Shown here: positions 22,886 through 31,453 of the stretch, piece by piece
Layout of the letters: each line of letters starts with the position of its first letter
How positions within the stretch are numbered: the stretch's first letter is position 1
Assembly (NCBI GenBank): GCA_036279355.1
Contig: DASUJH010000012.1
Coordinates: 1 to 38,628 of the forward strand
Origin: Gemmatimonadales bacterium
Lineage (GTDB): Bacteria; Gemmatimonadota; Gemmatimonadetes; Gemmatimonadales; GWC2-71-9
Direction: 5' to 3'
DNA: 38,628 nt
Program-made: the position numbers and the translations under genes
Notes under the pieces: generated by a model
Databases searched by the model: none
What the model saw: the letters and a program-made list of their open reading frames with translations, nothing else
Told to the model about the DNA's origin: nothing

Positions 22886-23994
22886 GTGGCCGGCTCCGCG
22901 GGATCGAGCGTGATGGCGCCGCTTGGACACCCCTGCACGCACGCCTCGTCGAGCGGCGACCACTGCTGCACCGGCGCCAGCACGTGTGCCTTGCCCCGGC
23001 GGCCCAGGCGAAAAACGGTCGGCGCCTGAGCGGCGCAGACGCCGCATCCCACGCACCGCGTCTCGTCCACCTGCACGCGCACCCAGCGGGTCGGGTGCAG
23101 GCCGGGCCCGAGCTGGTCGAGCCGGCAGCCGAGGCGGTCGAGCGCATCGAGCGTAGCGGCGTAACCCGCGTCGAGCAGCTCGGCCGTGCGGTCGAAGGCG
23201 AACATGGAGATGTCTTCCACCGGCGGTTGCACCAGCACCAGCGGGGGGCCCTTCCAGTGGCGCAGCGTCGCCTCGATCTGGGTTTGCATCACGATCTCGA
23301 GCCCGCGGATGTAGGTCGCGGCGAAACCCTGCTTCTCGATGTCGGCCCGGCGCACGCTCGTCGCCGCCACGTTCACCGCAAGGATGGGCCACGAGGCCGC
23401 GGCTGCTGCGACGCGCACCGGAAGGTTCTCGAGCACCGCGCCGTCCACGTACCAGCGTCCGCGGATCTCGCGGGGCGGAAAGATGCCGGGAAGCGCGCAG
23501 GAGGCGAACACCACGTCGGCGAGCGGTGCATCGTCGAATCCGGGCACCCCCCACGCGACCTGGGCGCCCGAGTTGATGTCGACGGTGTTGATGAGAAGAC
23601 GGCGGCGGACATCGCGGAGATTGCACTCGCCCACCAGCTCGGCGATCAGCATCTCGAGCGGCTCGCGGCGGTACACGGCGGGCGAGAGCATGCGGCGGAG
23701 CGCCATGTCGGCGTGCGCTACCTTGAACACGTGGCGCCGCTGCACCGCGAGCGCCCGCGCGCGCATCTCGTCGGTGGGGATCCCGCAGGCCCATGCCGCG
23801 CCCACCAGCGACCCCATGCTCGAGCCGACCACGAGCGCCGGCGTGAGCCCCCGCTCGTCGAGCGCCTGAAACACGCCGACGTGAGCGAGGCCCTTCATAC
23901 CCCCGCCACTCAACACAAGTGTGAACGGCGTGATCTGCCCCACCTGCTTGCCTCGGGAGATATTGGCCACGTAACCTTGCGCTCGCATGGGCAT
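22876..23994 (-). CDS. Patatin-like phospholipase fused to a ferredoxin
   Basis: The 372-aa product has a full patatin domain (about 24-285): oxyanion loop SGGGMKG (29-35), nucleophile Ser59 in GSSMG, and the dyad Asp184 in DGAVLENLP. The C-terminus (about 303-366) is a ferredoxin: C314-x2-C317-x2-C320 (CVGCGVC), then a CP motif at Cys356 that completes one 4Fe-4S site, plus an extra Cys352. Patatins hydrolyse acyl esters of lipids. The attached cluster suggests redox control or electron transfer coupled to lipid turnover, which is inference. ATG 23994 has AGGA 6 nt upstream; GTG 24012 and ATG 23988 are alternatives. One uninterrupted frame rules out simple adjacency. Confidence 0.92.
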   Translation of the reverse strand: MPMRAQGYVANISRGKQVGQITPFTLVLSGGGMKGLAHVGVFQALDERGLTPALVVGSSMGSLVGAAWACGIPTDEMRARALAVQRRHVFKVAHADMALRRMLSPAVYRREPLEMLIAELVGECNLRDVRRRLLINTVDINSGAQVAWGVPGFDDAPLADVVFASCALPGIFPPREIRGRWYVDGAVLENLPVRVAAAAASWPILAVNVAATSVRRADIEKQGFAATYIRGLEIVMQTQIEATLRHWKGPPLVLVQPPVEDISMFAFDRTAELLDAGYAATLDALDRLGCRLDQLGPGLHPTRWVRVQVDETRCVGCGVCAAQAPTVFRLGRRGKAHVLAPVQQWSPLDEACVQGCPSGAITLDPAEPATAA

Positions 23995-24033
23995 GTGCAA
24001 TCCTGGTGCCACCGGTAGCCAATCTCGAGCCCG

Positions 24034-24954
24034 ATGCCGACACTTGCAGTGATCCCGGTCAAGAACGAAGCTCCCGAGGCGCCGGCTCCGGAGGCCACGC
24101 CCCGCGCCGGACTACCCATCGGCCCGGCCGCGGTGCTGCTCGATCGCTGGCGGCGCGACCGGTTTTTCCGCCTTGGCGCCGTGCTCGTGGCCGTGGTGGT
24201 GATGGCCGCCGCCTTCGCACCGTGGCTCGCGCCACACGATCCGATCCACGGCGACCTGCGCGACGCGTACCTCCTGCATCCGAGCCTCCACTACCTCCTC
24301 GGCACCGACTCGGAGGGGCGCGACGTGCTGAGCCGCGTCCTCTATGGAGCGCGGCTGTCGCTCGCCGTGGGCGTCATTTCGCAGGCGGTGGCGGTGACGC
24401 TGGGCGTGTTGCTCGGACTCGTCGCCGGCTTCTACGGCCGGTGGGTCGATGCGCTCATCATGCGGCTCGCCGACATCACGCTCGCCTTTCCCACGCTGCT
24501 CCTGCTCATCGCGGTGGCGGCCGCGGTGCGGCCGTCGCTGCCGCTCGTGTTCGTCGTCATCGGCGTCGTGGGCTGGGCCGGGATGGCGCGCATCGTCCGC
24601 GGCCAGGTGCTCGTGCTCCGGGGCGCCGAGTACGTCACGGCGGCGCGGGCGCTCGGCGCGCGCGACCGGCGGGTCCTCTGGCGCCATCTCTTGCCCAACG
24701 TGCAGGCGCAGGTCATCATCGCCGCCACCCTCGGCGCGGCCGGCGCCATCATGGCCGAGGCGGCGCTCTCGTTCGTCGGGCTCGGCGCGCAGCCGCCGAC
24801 GCCGAGCTGGGGCGCCATGGTGGCTGACGGGCGCGACCTGCTGCGGGTGGCGCCGTGGGTCTCGTTCGCGCCCGGCATCGCGATCGGCATGGCGGTGCTC
24901 GGGTTCAATCTCGTGGGCGATGCGCTCCGGGAGGCGTTCGATCCCCGGCTTTGA
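24034..24954 (+). CDS. Oligopeptide-type ABC transporter permease (OppC/DppC family)
   Basis: The 306-aa protein has the OppC N-terminal segment followed by about six membrane spans. LGTDSEGRDVLSRVLYGARLSL and the EAA loop EYVTAARALGARDRR...HLLPN, which docks the ATPase, are both diagnostic. The C-terminus has LSFVGLGAQPPTPSWGAM. It would import peptides or related solutes with an OppB partner, two ATPases and a binding protein. None of these is nearby, so it is an orphan. Its start lies only about 40 bp from the divergent patatin gene, and no clear SD is seen. Confidence 0.93.
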   Translation: MPTLAVIPVKNEAPEAPAPEATPRAGLPIGPAAVLLDRWRRDRFFRLGAVLVAVVVMAAAFAPWLAPHDPIHGDLRDAYLLHPSLHYLLGTDSEGRDVLSRVLYGARLSLAVGVISQAVAVTLGVLLGLVAGFYGRWVDALIMRLADITLAFPTLLLLIAVAAAVRPSLPLVFVVIGVVGWAGMARIVRGQVLVLRGAEYVTAARALGARDRRVLWRHLLPNVQAQVIIAATLGAAGAIMAEAALSFVGLGAQPPTPSWGAMVADGRDLLRVAPWVSFAPGIAIGMAVLGFNLVGDALREAFDPRL

Positions 24955-24955
24955 C

Positions 24956-26098
24956 GTGGGCCGCCTTCGGGCGGAAGAATTTCCCTGGACCGCCGAGGCG
25001 ATCTACCTGAACGCCGCCGGCATCGGCCCGCTGCCGGAGCGCACCCGCCGCGTGGGCGAAGAGTGGGCGCGGATGAAGGCGGCGCCGCACCAGCTCCCGG
25101 ACCGATTGCTCTACGCCACGCTGACCGACGCGCGCCGGCTGGCCGCGCGGCTCATCAACGCGGAGCCCGATGAGATCGCGCTCGCCACCAACACGAGCTA
25201 CGGGCTCAACCTCGCCGCCCGCGCGCTCCCGCTCGGCCCCGGCGACATCGTGCTCGCGAGCGACCGCGAATTTCCCGCCAACGTGTATCCCTGGATGGCG
25301 CTCCGGGACCGCGGCGTCGCGTTCGAGCTGGCGCCGACGACGGCCGAGGGATGGCCGGACGAGGACGCGCTCGTCGCGCGCATCGCGGACCCGCGTGTGC
25401 GGGTGCTCGCGGTGTCGCTCACCCAGTTCGCCAACGGCTACACGGTGGACCTGGCGCGGCTTTCCGCGGCAGCGCGGGAGACGGAGACCTTTCTCGTGGT
25501 CGACGCGATCCAGGGCGTGGGCCAGCTTCCGGTCGACGTGCGCGCCATGCCCGTGGATGTGCTCTCCTGCGGGGCGCAGAAGTGGCTGCTCTCCCCCTGG
25601 GGCTCGGGCTTCGTGTACGTGCGGCGCGAGCTCATCGCGGCGCTCCCGCCCGCCGATGTGGGTTGGCTCGCCTTCGAGGGCACCGACGATTTCACGCGGC
25701 TCACCGGATACGACACCCGCCTGCGCGCCAACGCGCGGCGGTACGAGCTGGTGACGCTTCCGTTCCAGGACTTTGCCGGAATGAATGCGTCGCTCGGCCT
25801 GCTGCTCGAGCTTGGGATCGACGAAATCCGCCGCCACCTGGCCCGCGTGTGTGACCCGATTCTCGAGTGGGCGGCGCGGCGCGGTATGCGGCTCACCTCG
25901 CCCTGCGGTCCACGCGATCCGCACGGGTCCGCCATTCTCTGCATCGAGCTGCCGGACATCGCCGCCGCGCACCAGGCGCTTCGCGCGGCGGGTGTGACCG
26001 CCACGGTACGCGAGGGCGCCATCCGCCTGAGCCCCCACGTCTACAACACTCCCGAGGAGCTGGCCCGCGTCGCGGACGTGCTGGACCGCGCGCGCTGA
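24956..26098 (+). CDS. Class V aminotransferase-fold PLP enzyme
   Basis: The 380-aa protein is a fold-type I PLP enzyme of the cysteine desulfurase/isopenicillin N epimerase group. It starts IYLNAAGIGPLP, has ATNTSYGLN for phosphate binding, Asp183 in VVDAIQGVGQ for the pyridine N, and the Schiff-base Lys209 in SCGAQKWLL. The C-terminal IRLSPHVYNTPEEL lacks the catalytic Cys of true cysteine desulfurases, so a lyase, epimerase or transaminase is more likely. GTG 24956 starts one base after the permease stop (TGACGTG), implying translational coupling. Confidence 0.88.
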   Translation: MGRLRAEEFPWTAEAIYLNAAGIGPLPERTRRVGEEWARMKAAPHQLPDRLLYATLTDARRLAARLINAEPDEIALATNTSYGLNLAARALPLGPGDIVLASDREFPANVYPWMALRDRGVAFELAPTTAEGWPDEDALVARIADPRVRVLAVSLTQFANGYTVDLARLSAAARETETFLVVDAIQGVGQLPVDVRAMPVDVLSCGAQKWLLSPWGSGFVYVRRELIAALPPADVGWLAFEGTDDFTRLTGYDTRLRANARRYELVTLPFQDFAGMNASLGLLLELGIDEIRRHLARVCDPILEWAARRGMRLTSPCGPRDPHGSAILCIELPDIAAAHQALRAAGVTATVREGAIRLSPHVYNTPEELARVADVLDRAR

Positions 26099-26125
26099 CT
26101 CCTCTCACCTCAACCGGCTACCCCC

Positions 26126-27685
26126 ATGGCGCAATCCTTCACCGATATGCTGCGCGACGGCTACGGCTTCACCGACCCTTCGGTGATCCTCGGCGCGGCC
26201 GTCGACGGCCAGCACACCTATCCCGAGCCCAAGATCAAGATCCCGCTCGGTATGATGAACCGGCACGGGCTAATCGCCGGCGCCACCGGCACCGGCAAGA
26301 CCAAGACGCTCCAATTTCTCGCCGAGCAGCTCTCGGCGGCTGGCGTGCCGGTGTTCGCCGCCGACATCAAGGGCGATCTCTCCGGCATCGCGGTGCCGGG
26401 CGAGGCGAACGACAAGATCGCCGCCCGCGCAAAGGACGTGGGTTATGACTGGAAACCCAAGGGCATCCCGACCGAATTCGTGAGCCTGAGCGGCAAGCTC
26501 GGCGTGCAGCTCCGCGCCACGGTCAGCTCGTTCGGTCCGATTCTCCTGGCCAAGGTGCTCTCGCTCAACGAGACCCAGTCGAGCGTGCTGGCGATGGTTT
26601 TCAAGTACGCAGACGACAAGGGACTGCCGCTGCTCGATCTGCCGGACCTGCGCGCCCTGCTCCAGTTCCTCACCTCGGACGAAGGCAAACCGGAGCTCGC
26701 CCAGTACGGCGGGATGTCGACCGCGTCCGTCGGTGTGCTGCTCCGTAGCATGGTGGAGCTCGAAACCCAGGGAGCCGATCAGTTCTTCGGCGAGCCGGAG
26801 TTCGACGTGAAGGAGTGCCTGCAGACGACGTCGGACGGGCGCGGCGTCGTCACCTGCCTCGAGCTGGCCGACGTGCAGGATAAGCCGAAGCTCTACTCGA
26901 CATTTCTCATGTGGCTCCTGGCCGAGCTGTACCATAACCTGCCCGAGGCGGGGGACCTGCCCAGGCCGAAGCTGGTGTTCTTCTTCGACGAGGCGCACCT
27001 GCTCTTCGACGACGCCTCGAAGGCGTTCCTGGAGCAGGTGGAGCAGGTGGTGCGGCTCATTCGCTCGAAGGGTGTGGGCGTCTATTTCGTCACCCAGACG
27101 CCCAAGGACGTGCCGGACTCGGTGCTGGCGCAACTGGGCAACCGGGTGCAGCACGCGCTCCGGGCGCACACGCCGAACGACGAGGCCGCGCTCCGCGCCA
27201 CGGTGCGCACGTTTCCCAAGACCGGCTTCTACGATCTCGAGGAAACGCTTACATCGCTCGGCATCGGCGAGGCGGTGGTGACCGCGCTCGATCCGCGCGG
27301 CGTTCCGACGCCGGTCGTGGCCGCCCGATTCATTCCGCCCGAGTCGCGCATGGGGCCGCTCACGCCGGACGAGCTGCAGGCCGACGTGCGGCAGTCGCCG
27401 CTGCTCGCGACGTACGGGAAGGCGGTGGACCGGGAGAGCGCGCGCGAGATGCTGGCGAAGCGGATGCAGCAGACCGAGCCGGCGGGCGACGGGGCGGGTG
27501 GCGGCACCGCGCAACCCGCCAAGAGCGGACGAGCTGCCAAGACGATTGCGCAGGTGGCGGGCGGCGCGCTGGTCGGCGCGCTTACGTCGTCCTTCGGGCG
27601 GACCGTCGGGCGCGAAGTGGTGCGCGGAATCTTCGGGATGCTCGGCGCCAAGCCAAGCTCGGGGAGTCGGCGCAGCCGCTGGTAG
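26126..27685 (+). CDS. HerA-like DUF853 (YjgR-type) ATPase
   Basis: The 519-aa protein is a RecA/FtsK-HerA superfamily P-loop ATPase. Walker A is GATGTGKT (Lys59) and Walker B is KLVFFFDEAHLLF (around 290-300), with TQTPKDVP as a sensor-like segment. Overall order and length match E. coli YjgR/DUF853, whose role is not known. The C-terminal 60 residues include a Gly/Ala-rich, weakly hydrophobic stretch and a basic end. No nuclease such as NurA is adjacent. The 27 nt before ATG 26126 contain no SD. Confidence 0.9.
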   Translation: MAQSFTDMLRDGYGFTDPSVILGAAVDGQHTYPEPKIKIPLGMMNRHGLIAGATGTGKTKTLQFLAEQLSAAGVPVFAADIKGDLSGIAVPGEANDKIAARAKDVGYDWKPKGIPTEFVSLSGKLGVQLRATVSSFGPILLAKVLSLNETQSSVLAMVFKYADDKGLPLLDLPDLRALLQFLTSDEGKPELAQYGGMSTASVGVLLRSMVELETQGADQFFGEPEFDVKECLQTTSDGRGVVTCLELADVQDKPKLYSTFLMWLLAELYHNLPEAGDLPRPKLVFFFDEAHLLFDDASKAFLEQVEQVVRLIRSKGVGVYFVTQTPKDVPDSVLAQLGNRVQHALRAHTPNDEAALRATVRTFPKTGFYDLEETLTSLGIGEAVVTALDPRGVPTPVVAARFIPPESRMGPLTPDELQADVRQSPLLATYGKAVDRESAREMLAKRMQQTEPAGDGAGGGTAQPAKSGRAAKTIAQVAGGALVGALTSSFGRTVGREVVRGIFGMLGAKPSSGSRRSRW

Positions 27686-27694
27686 CGCGCGGTT

Positions 27695-27714
27695 CGGCGC
27701 GCCGCCGCGCGCCG
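27695..27714. terminator. 8-bp GC hairpin between convergent herA-like and tyrS genes
   Basis: CGGCGCGC (27695-27702) and GCGCGCCG (27707-27714) form a perfect stem with a CGCC loop in the 33-bp gap between the two stops. It could end both transcripts, but no T tract follows on either side. Confidence 0.5.
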
Positions 27715-27718
27715 CCGG

Positions 27719-29008
27719 TCAACTCAGGACGAGCTTTACGTAATTCTTCTTGCCCTTCCGCAGCAGCACGAACCCGCGGCCGCCGAAGTCGTCGGCCGTG
27801 AGGCGAAGGTTGGCGTCGGCGATCGGCTCGCCGTTGAGATAGTAGCCGCGGCCCTGGACGCCGCGCCGGGCCTCGCCCTTCGATGCGGCAAGGCCCGCGA
27901 GCACCAGCGCGTCGACCAGCGCCATCCCTTCCCCCAATCGCGCGCGCGCGATCGTCACCGCCGGCATGTCGCTGTTCTCGGCGATCGCGGCGAGCGCACC
28001 GTCGCTCCCGCCGCCGAAAAGCGCCGTGCTCGCGTCGCGGGCCCGCGCCGCCTCGTCGGCGCCGTGCACCAGCTCGGTCACCGCAAACGCGAGCCGCCGC
28101 TGACCCGGCCTGCGGGCCGGATCGGCAGCCTGATCGTTCATGACCGCGGCGATCTCGTCGACCGGCAGAAACGTGAACAGCTTGAGATAGCGCTCGACGT
28201 CACGGTCGTCGGTGTTGAGCCAGAACTGGTAGAACTTGTACGGGCTCGTCTTGGCCGGGTCGAGCCAGACGTTGCCCTCCTCGCTCTTGCCGAACTTGGT
28301 CCCTGCCGCCGTCGTGATGAGCGGGAACACGAGCCCGTGCGCGGCGCGCTGCTCCCGCCGCGCGATCAGCTCGATCCCGGCCGTGATGTTGCCCCACTGG
28401 TCGCTCCCGCCCATCTGCAGCTCGCAGCCTTCCGCGCGGAACAGGTGCCAGAAGTCGAACGCCTGGATCAGCATGTAGCTGAACTCGGTGTACGAAATAC
28501 CGGTCTCGAGCCGGCTCCGCACCGACTCCTTCTGCAGCATGTAGCTCAGGGTGAAGTGCTTGCCCACGTCGCGGAGGAACTGCATGAGGCCGAGGGGCCG
28601 GAGCCAGTCCGCGTTGTTGCGCATGATCGCCGCATTTGCCGCCGCTTCGGCACCGCGGGCGCCGGTCGCGGGCGCGCGGAACTCGAGGAAGCGGCCGAGC
28701 TGCGCGCGGATGGCCGCGGCGTTGGCGTCGATCGCATCGAGCGGCAGCACGGGCCGCTCGCTCCGCTTGCCGCTCGGATCGCCCACCATGCCGGTGCCGC
28801 CGCCCACGAGCGCGATGGGAGTGCCGCCGGCGCGCTGAAGCCAGGCGAGCCCCATCACGGGCACGAGGCTCCCGACGTGAAGTGAATCCGCCGTCGGGTC
28901 GAAGCCCACGTAGGCCGTGATCGGCCCCTGCCGGAGCCGCTCGGCAAGGCCGGGCGTCGCGTCATGCACGAAGCCGCGGGTCTGATAGATCTGGAAGAGA
29001 TCGGGCAC
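27719..29008 (-). CDS. tyrS: Tyrosyl-tRNA synthetase
   Basis: TyrRS charges tRNA-Tyr. The 429-aa protein has [16 protein letters not shown] with the HIGH-type signature, GGSDQWGNI, and KFGKSEEGN as the KMSKS-type loop. A C-terminal S4 RNA-binding domain ends with [16 protein letters not shown] 29008 is chosen because it lies exactly 6 nt after a good -10 (leaderless); TTG 29014 in the same frame is less likely. Confidence 0.97.
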   Translation of the reverse strand: MPDLFQIYQTRGFVHDATPGLAERLRQGPITAYVGFDPTADSLHVGSLVPVMGLAWLQRAGGTPIALVGGGTGMVGDPSGKRSERPVLPLDAIDANAAAIRAQLGRFLEFRAPATGARGAEAAANAAIMRNNADWLRPLGLMQFLRDVGKHFTLSYMLQKESVRSRLETGISYTEFSYMLIQAFDFWHLFRAEGCELQMGGSDQWGNITAGIELIARREQRAAHGLVFPLITTAAGTKFGKSEEGNVWLDPAKTSPYKFYQFWLNTDDRDVERYLKLFTFLPVDEIAAVMNDQAADPARRPGQRRLAFAVTELVHGADEAARARDASTALFGGGSDGALAAIAENSDMPAVTIARARLGEGMALVDALVLAGLAASKGEARRGVQGRGYYLNGEPIADANLRLTADDFGGRGFVLLRKGKKNYVKLVLS

Positions 29009-29014
29009 GCGCAA

Positions 29015-29044
29015 AGCGTAAGCGGTACACGCTTTTCCTGTCCA
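29015..29044 (-). promoter_or_regulatory. Promoter of tyrS (leaderless type)
   Basis: On the minus strand TGGACA (29044-29039) and TACGCT (29020-29015) have an 18-nt spacer. The -10 ends 6 nt before GTG 29008, so transcription should start at the start codon. It overlaps the divergent PBP1A promoter. Confidence 0.55.
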
Positions 29045-29061
29045 GTTCCCCCGGCTAGCTT
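29033..29061 (+). promoter_or_regulatory. Promoter of the PBP1A gene (leaderless type)
   Basis: TAGCTT (29056-29061) lies 6 nt before ATG 29068. A weak -35 (TTTTCC, 29033-29038) is 17 nt upstream of it. It shares the 59-bp intergenic region with the tyrS promoter, so the two may compete. Confidence 0.5.
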
Positions 29062-29067
29062 TGGCGG

Positions 29068-31452
29068 ATGCCCCACCGGCTCATCGCGTCGGCCGCCAGG
29101 ATCTGGCACACGCCTCGGCACCGTCGCACCCTGCTCGTCGCCTCGCTCGCCGCCGTCGTGTTCGGGTTCGCCGTGTTGCTCGCGGCGTGGACCCGCGCGT
29201 GCGCCGGCAACACCTGCCCCTCGATCGAAGGGCTCGACCGTTACGATCCGAACCAGGCCTCCAAGGTTTACGCCGCCGACGGCCGCCTTATCACCGATCT
29301 CGGGCTGGAGCGGCGCACGGTGGTCCCGGTGGGCGAGATGTCGCCCTACGTGAAGGCCGCCTTCATCGAGACCGAGGACAAGCGCTTCTACAGTCATCAC
29401 GGCATCGATTGGCTCAGGTTCTTCGGCGCCGTCCGGACCAACATCTTCCGGCTGCGCTTTGCCGAGGGGTTTTCGACCATCACGATGCAGCTCGCGCGCA
29501 ATCTCTGGCCGGAGGACATCAGCGGGCGGGACAAATCGCTGCGCCGGAAGCTGCGCGAGGCAAAGGTGGCGCTCGAGATCGAGCGGAAGTATCCCAAGGA
29601 CAAGATCCTCGAGCTCTACCTCAATCAGATCCCGCTCGGCAACGGCGCCTACGGCGTGGAGGCCGCCTCCCAACGCTACTTCGGCAAGTCGGTGCGCGAG
29701 CTGAATCTCGCCGAGGCGGCCACACTCGCGGCGATCCCCAAGGCGCCGGCCTACTACAATCCGCGCCGCCACCCCAACTCGAATGTCCAGCGCCGCAACA
29801 CCATCATCAACCTGCTGCGCGACGACGGCCTGTTGAGCGAGCGCGAGGCCGAGCGCTGGAAGGCGTACCCGCTGCTGCTCTCGTCTCGCTCGGACTATAG
29901 CGGCGTCGCCGAATATTTCGTCGAGTACGTGCGGCAGCAGCTCGATGCCCGCTTCGGCCCCGATCTCTATCGCTCGGGGCTCCGGATCTACACCACGCTC
30001 GACCTCGACATGCAGCAGGCCGCCGAGCGCGCGCTCGAGGCGCGGCTCGAGGCCATCGAGAACGGCGCCGACGGCAAGTTCCCCCACACCACTTACCAGC
30101 AGTACCTCGACGCGCGCGCCGACGCGCCCGAGGACACGCTCAACGCCACCACGCCCTACCTGCAGGGGCTGCTGGTGACGCTCGAGGCCAAGACCGGCGC
30201 GATCCGCGCCATGGTGGGCGGGCGCGACTTCGACGACAGCAAGTTCAACCGCGCGACGCAGTCGCGCCGGCAGCCGGGCTCGACCTTCAAGCCGATCGTC
30301 TATTCGGCGGCGGTGGAGGCCGGCTACCCGCTCTCGTACGTGATCGCCGACGACCCGCTCGTCGTCGAGATGACGCCGCCGCAGGGCATCTGGACGCCGC
30401 AGAACTACGACAACGAGTTCGAGGGCCCGATGACTCTGCGCCGGGCGCTCATGGTCTCGCGCAACATCGTCGCCGTGAAGCTCGGCATGCAGCTCGGCGA
30501 GCAGGCGGTGATCGCCGAGGCGGCCAAGTTCGGGCTCACCACGCGAATCCCGCCGGTGCCCTCCATCAGCATCGGCTCGGCCGACGTGATTCCGATCGAG
30601 ATGATCGCGGCCTACACGACGTTCGCCAACCTCGGCGTGCGCACCGTGCCGAACGCGATCCTCCGGGTCGAAGACCGGAGCGGCAAGATCGTCTGGCAAC
30701 CGATGGTGCGGTCCGAGGTGGTGATGGATACGCTCCACGCCTGGCTCATGAACGACGTGCTGCGGGACGTGGTGCGCCACGGCACCGCGTACTCGGCAGT
30801 CACGGCGCGCGGATTCAAGGTTCCGGCCGGCGGCAAGACCGGAACCACCAACGACGGCAACGACGTCTGGTTCATCGGCTTCACGCCCGACCTCGTCACC
30901 GGCCTCTGGATCGGCTTCGACCAGCCGCAGAAGATCAAGTCCAACGCGCAGGGCGGCATTCTCGCGGCGCCCGCGTGGACCGCGATGATGACCGAGGTGT
31001 ACGACCGGCGCCCGACGCCGGCCGCGTGGCCCCGTCCCGCTGGGCTCACGGTGCAGGACGTCGACCGTACCACCGGCTATAAGGCGACGCCGTTCTGTCC
31101 CAAGGACGACCACTACATCGAGTCGTTCATCCCCGGCACCGAGCCGACCCAGTTCTGCCCGGTGCATTCGCCGTTCAACGTTGGCGGTGCCGGCGGAGTG
31201 ATGGGCGGGAACGGACCGCCGGGTGCAGCGCCGGGCTCGCCGGCACCGGCCGTTGGCGCGCGGGTGTTCGTGCCGGGCGCGGATCCGCCCGAGGGGCCGA
31301 CCGCGCCCGCGGCGCCACCGTCCGCCGCTCCGGTACCTGCGGGCGTCATGGGCGGTCAGGGGCCTCCCGGCAATGCCGCGCCCGCTCCAGCGCCCGCTCC
31401 AGCGCCCGTCCCCCCGGCCAAACCTGCGGCCGGTCCGCGACCTCCCCGCTGA
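29068..31452 (+). CDS. Penicillin-binding protein 1A (class A)
   Basis: This bifunctional enzyme polymerises and cross-links peptidoglycan in the periplasm. The 794-aa protein has an N-terminal membrane anchor (about 21-42). The GT51 glycosyltransferase domain carries catalytic Glu103 in [12 protein letters not shown], then [12 protein letters not shown]. The transpeptidase domain has Ser405-x-x-Lys408 (GSTFKP), Ser464-Arg-Asn and Lys590-Thr-Gly. A Pro/Ala/Gly-rich tail of about 110 residues includes two copies of GVMGG-x-GPPG and a 12-bp DNA repeat coding PAPA. The tail follows a Cys-containing segment (FCP, about 685-705). The ATG is fixed by the leaderless promoter. Confidence 0.96.
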   Translation: MPHRLIASAARIWHTPRHRRTLLVASLAAVVFGFAVLLAAWTRACAGNTCPSIEGLDRYDPNQASKVYAADGRLITDLGLERRTVVPVGEMSPYVKAAFIETEDKRFYSHHGIDWLRFFGAVRTNIFRLRFAEGFSTITMQLARNLWPEDISGRDKSLRRKLREAKVALEIERKYPKDKILELYLNQIPLGNGAYGVEAASQRYFGKSVRELNLAEAATLAAIPKAPAYYNPRRHPNSNVQRRNTIINLLRDDGLLSEREAERWKAYPLLLSSRSDYSGVAEYFVEYVRQQLDARFGPDLYRSGLRIYTTLDLDMQQAAERALEARLEAIENGADGKFPHTTYQQYLDARADAPEDTLNATTPYLQGLLVTLEAKTGAIRAMVGGRDFDDSKFNRATQSRRQPGSTFKPIVYSAAVEAGYPLSYVIADDPLVVEMTPPQGIWTPQNYDNEFEGPMTLRRALMVSRNIVAVKLGMQLGEQAVIAEAAKFGLTTRIPPVPSISIGSADVIPIEMIAAYTTFANLGVRTVPNAILRVEDRSGKIVWQPMVRSEVVMDTLHAWLMNDVLRDVVRHGTAYSAVTARGFKVPAGGKTGTTNDGNDVWFIGFTPDLVTGLWIGFDQPQKIKSNAQGGILAAPAWTAMMTEVYDRRPTPAAWPRPAGLTVQDVDRTTGYKATPFCPKDDHYIESFIPGTEPTQFCPVHSPFNVGGAGGVMGGNGPPGAAPGSPAPAVGARVFVPGADPPEGPTAPAAPPSAAPVPAGVMGGQGPPGNAAPAPAPAPAPVPPAKPAAGPRPPR

Positions 31453-31453
31453 C

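Noticed and set aside
24956-26098. Calling this gene a cysteine desulfurase
   Set aside because: The PLP site fits the superfamily, but the catalytic Cys region near the C-terminus is replaced by SPHVYNT.
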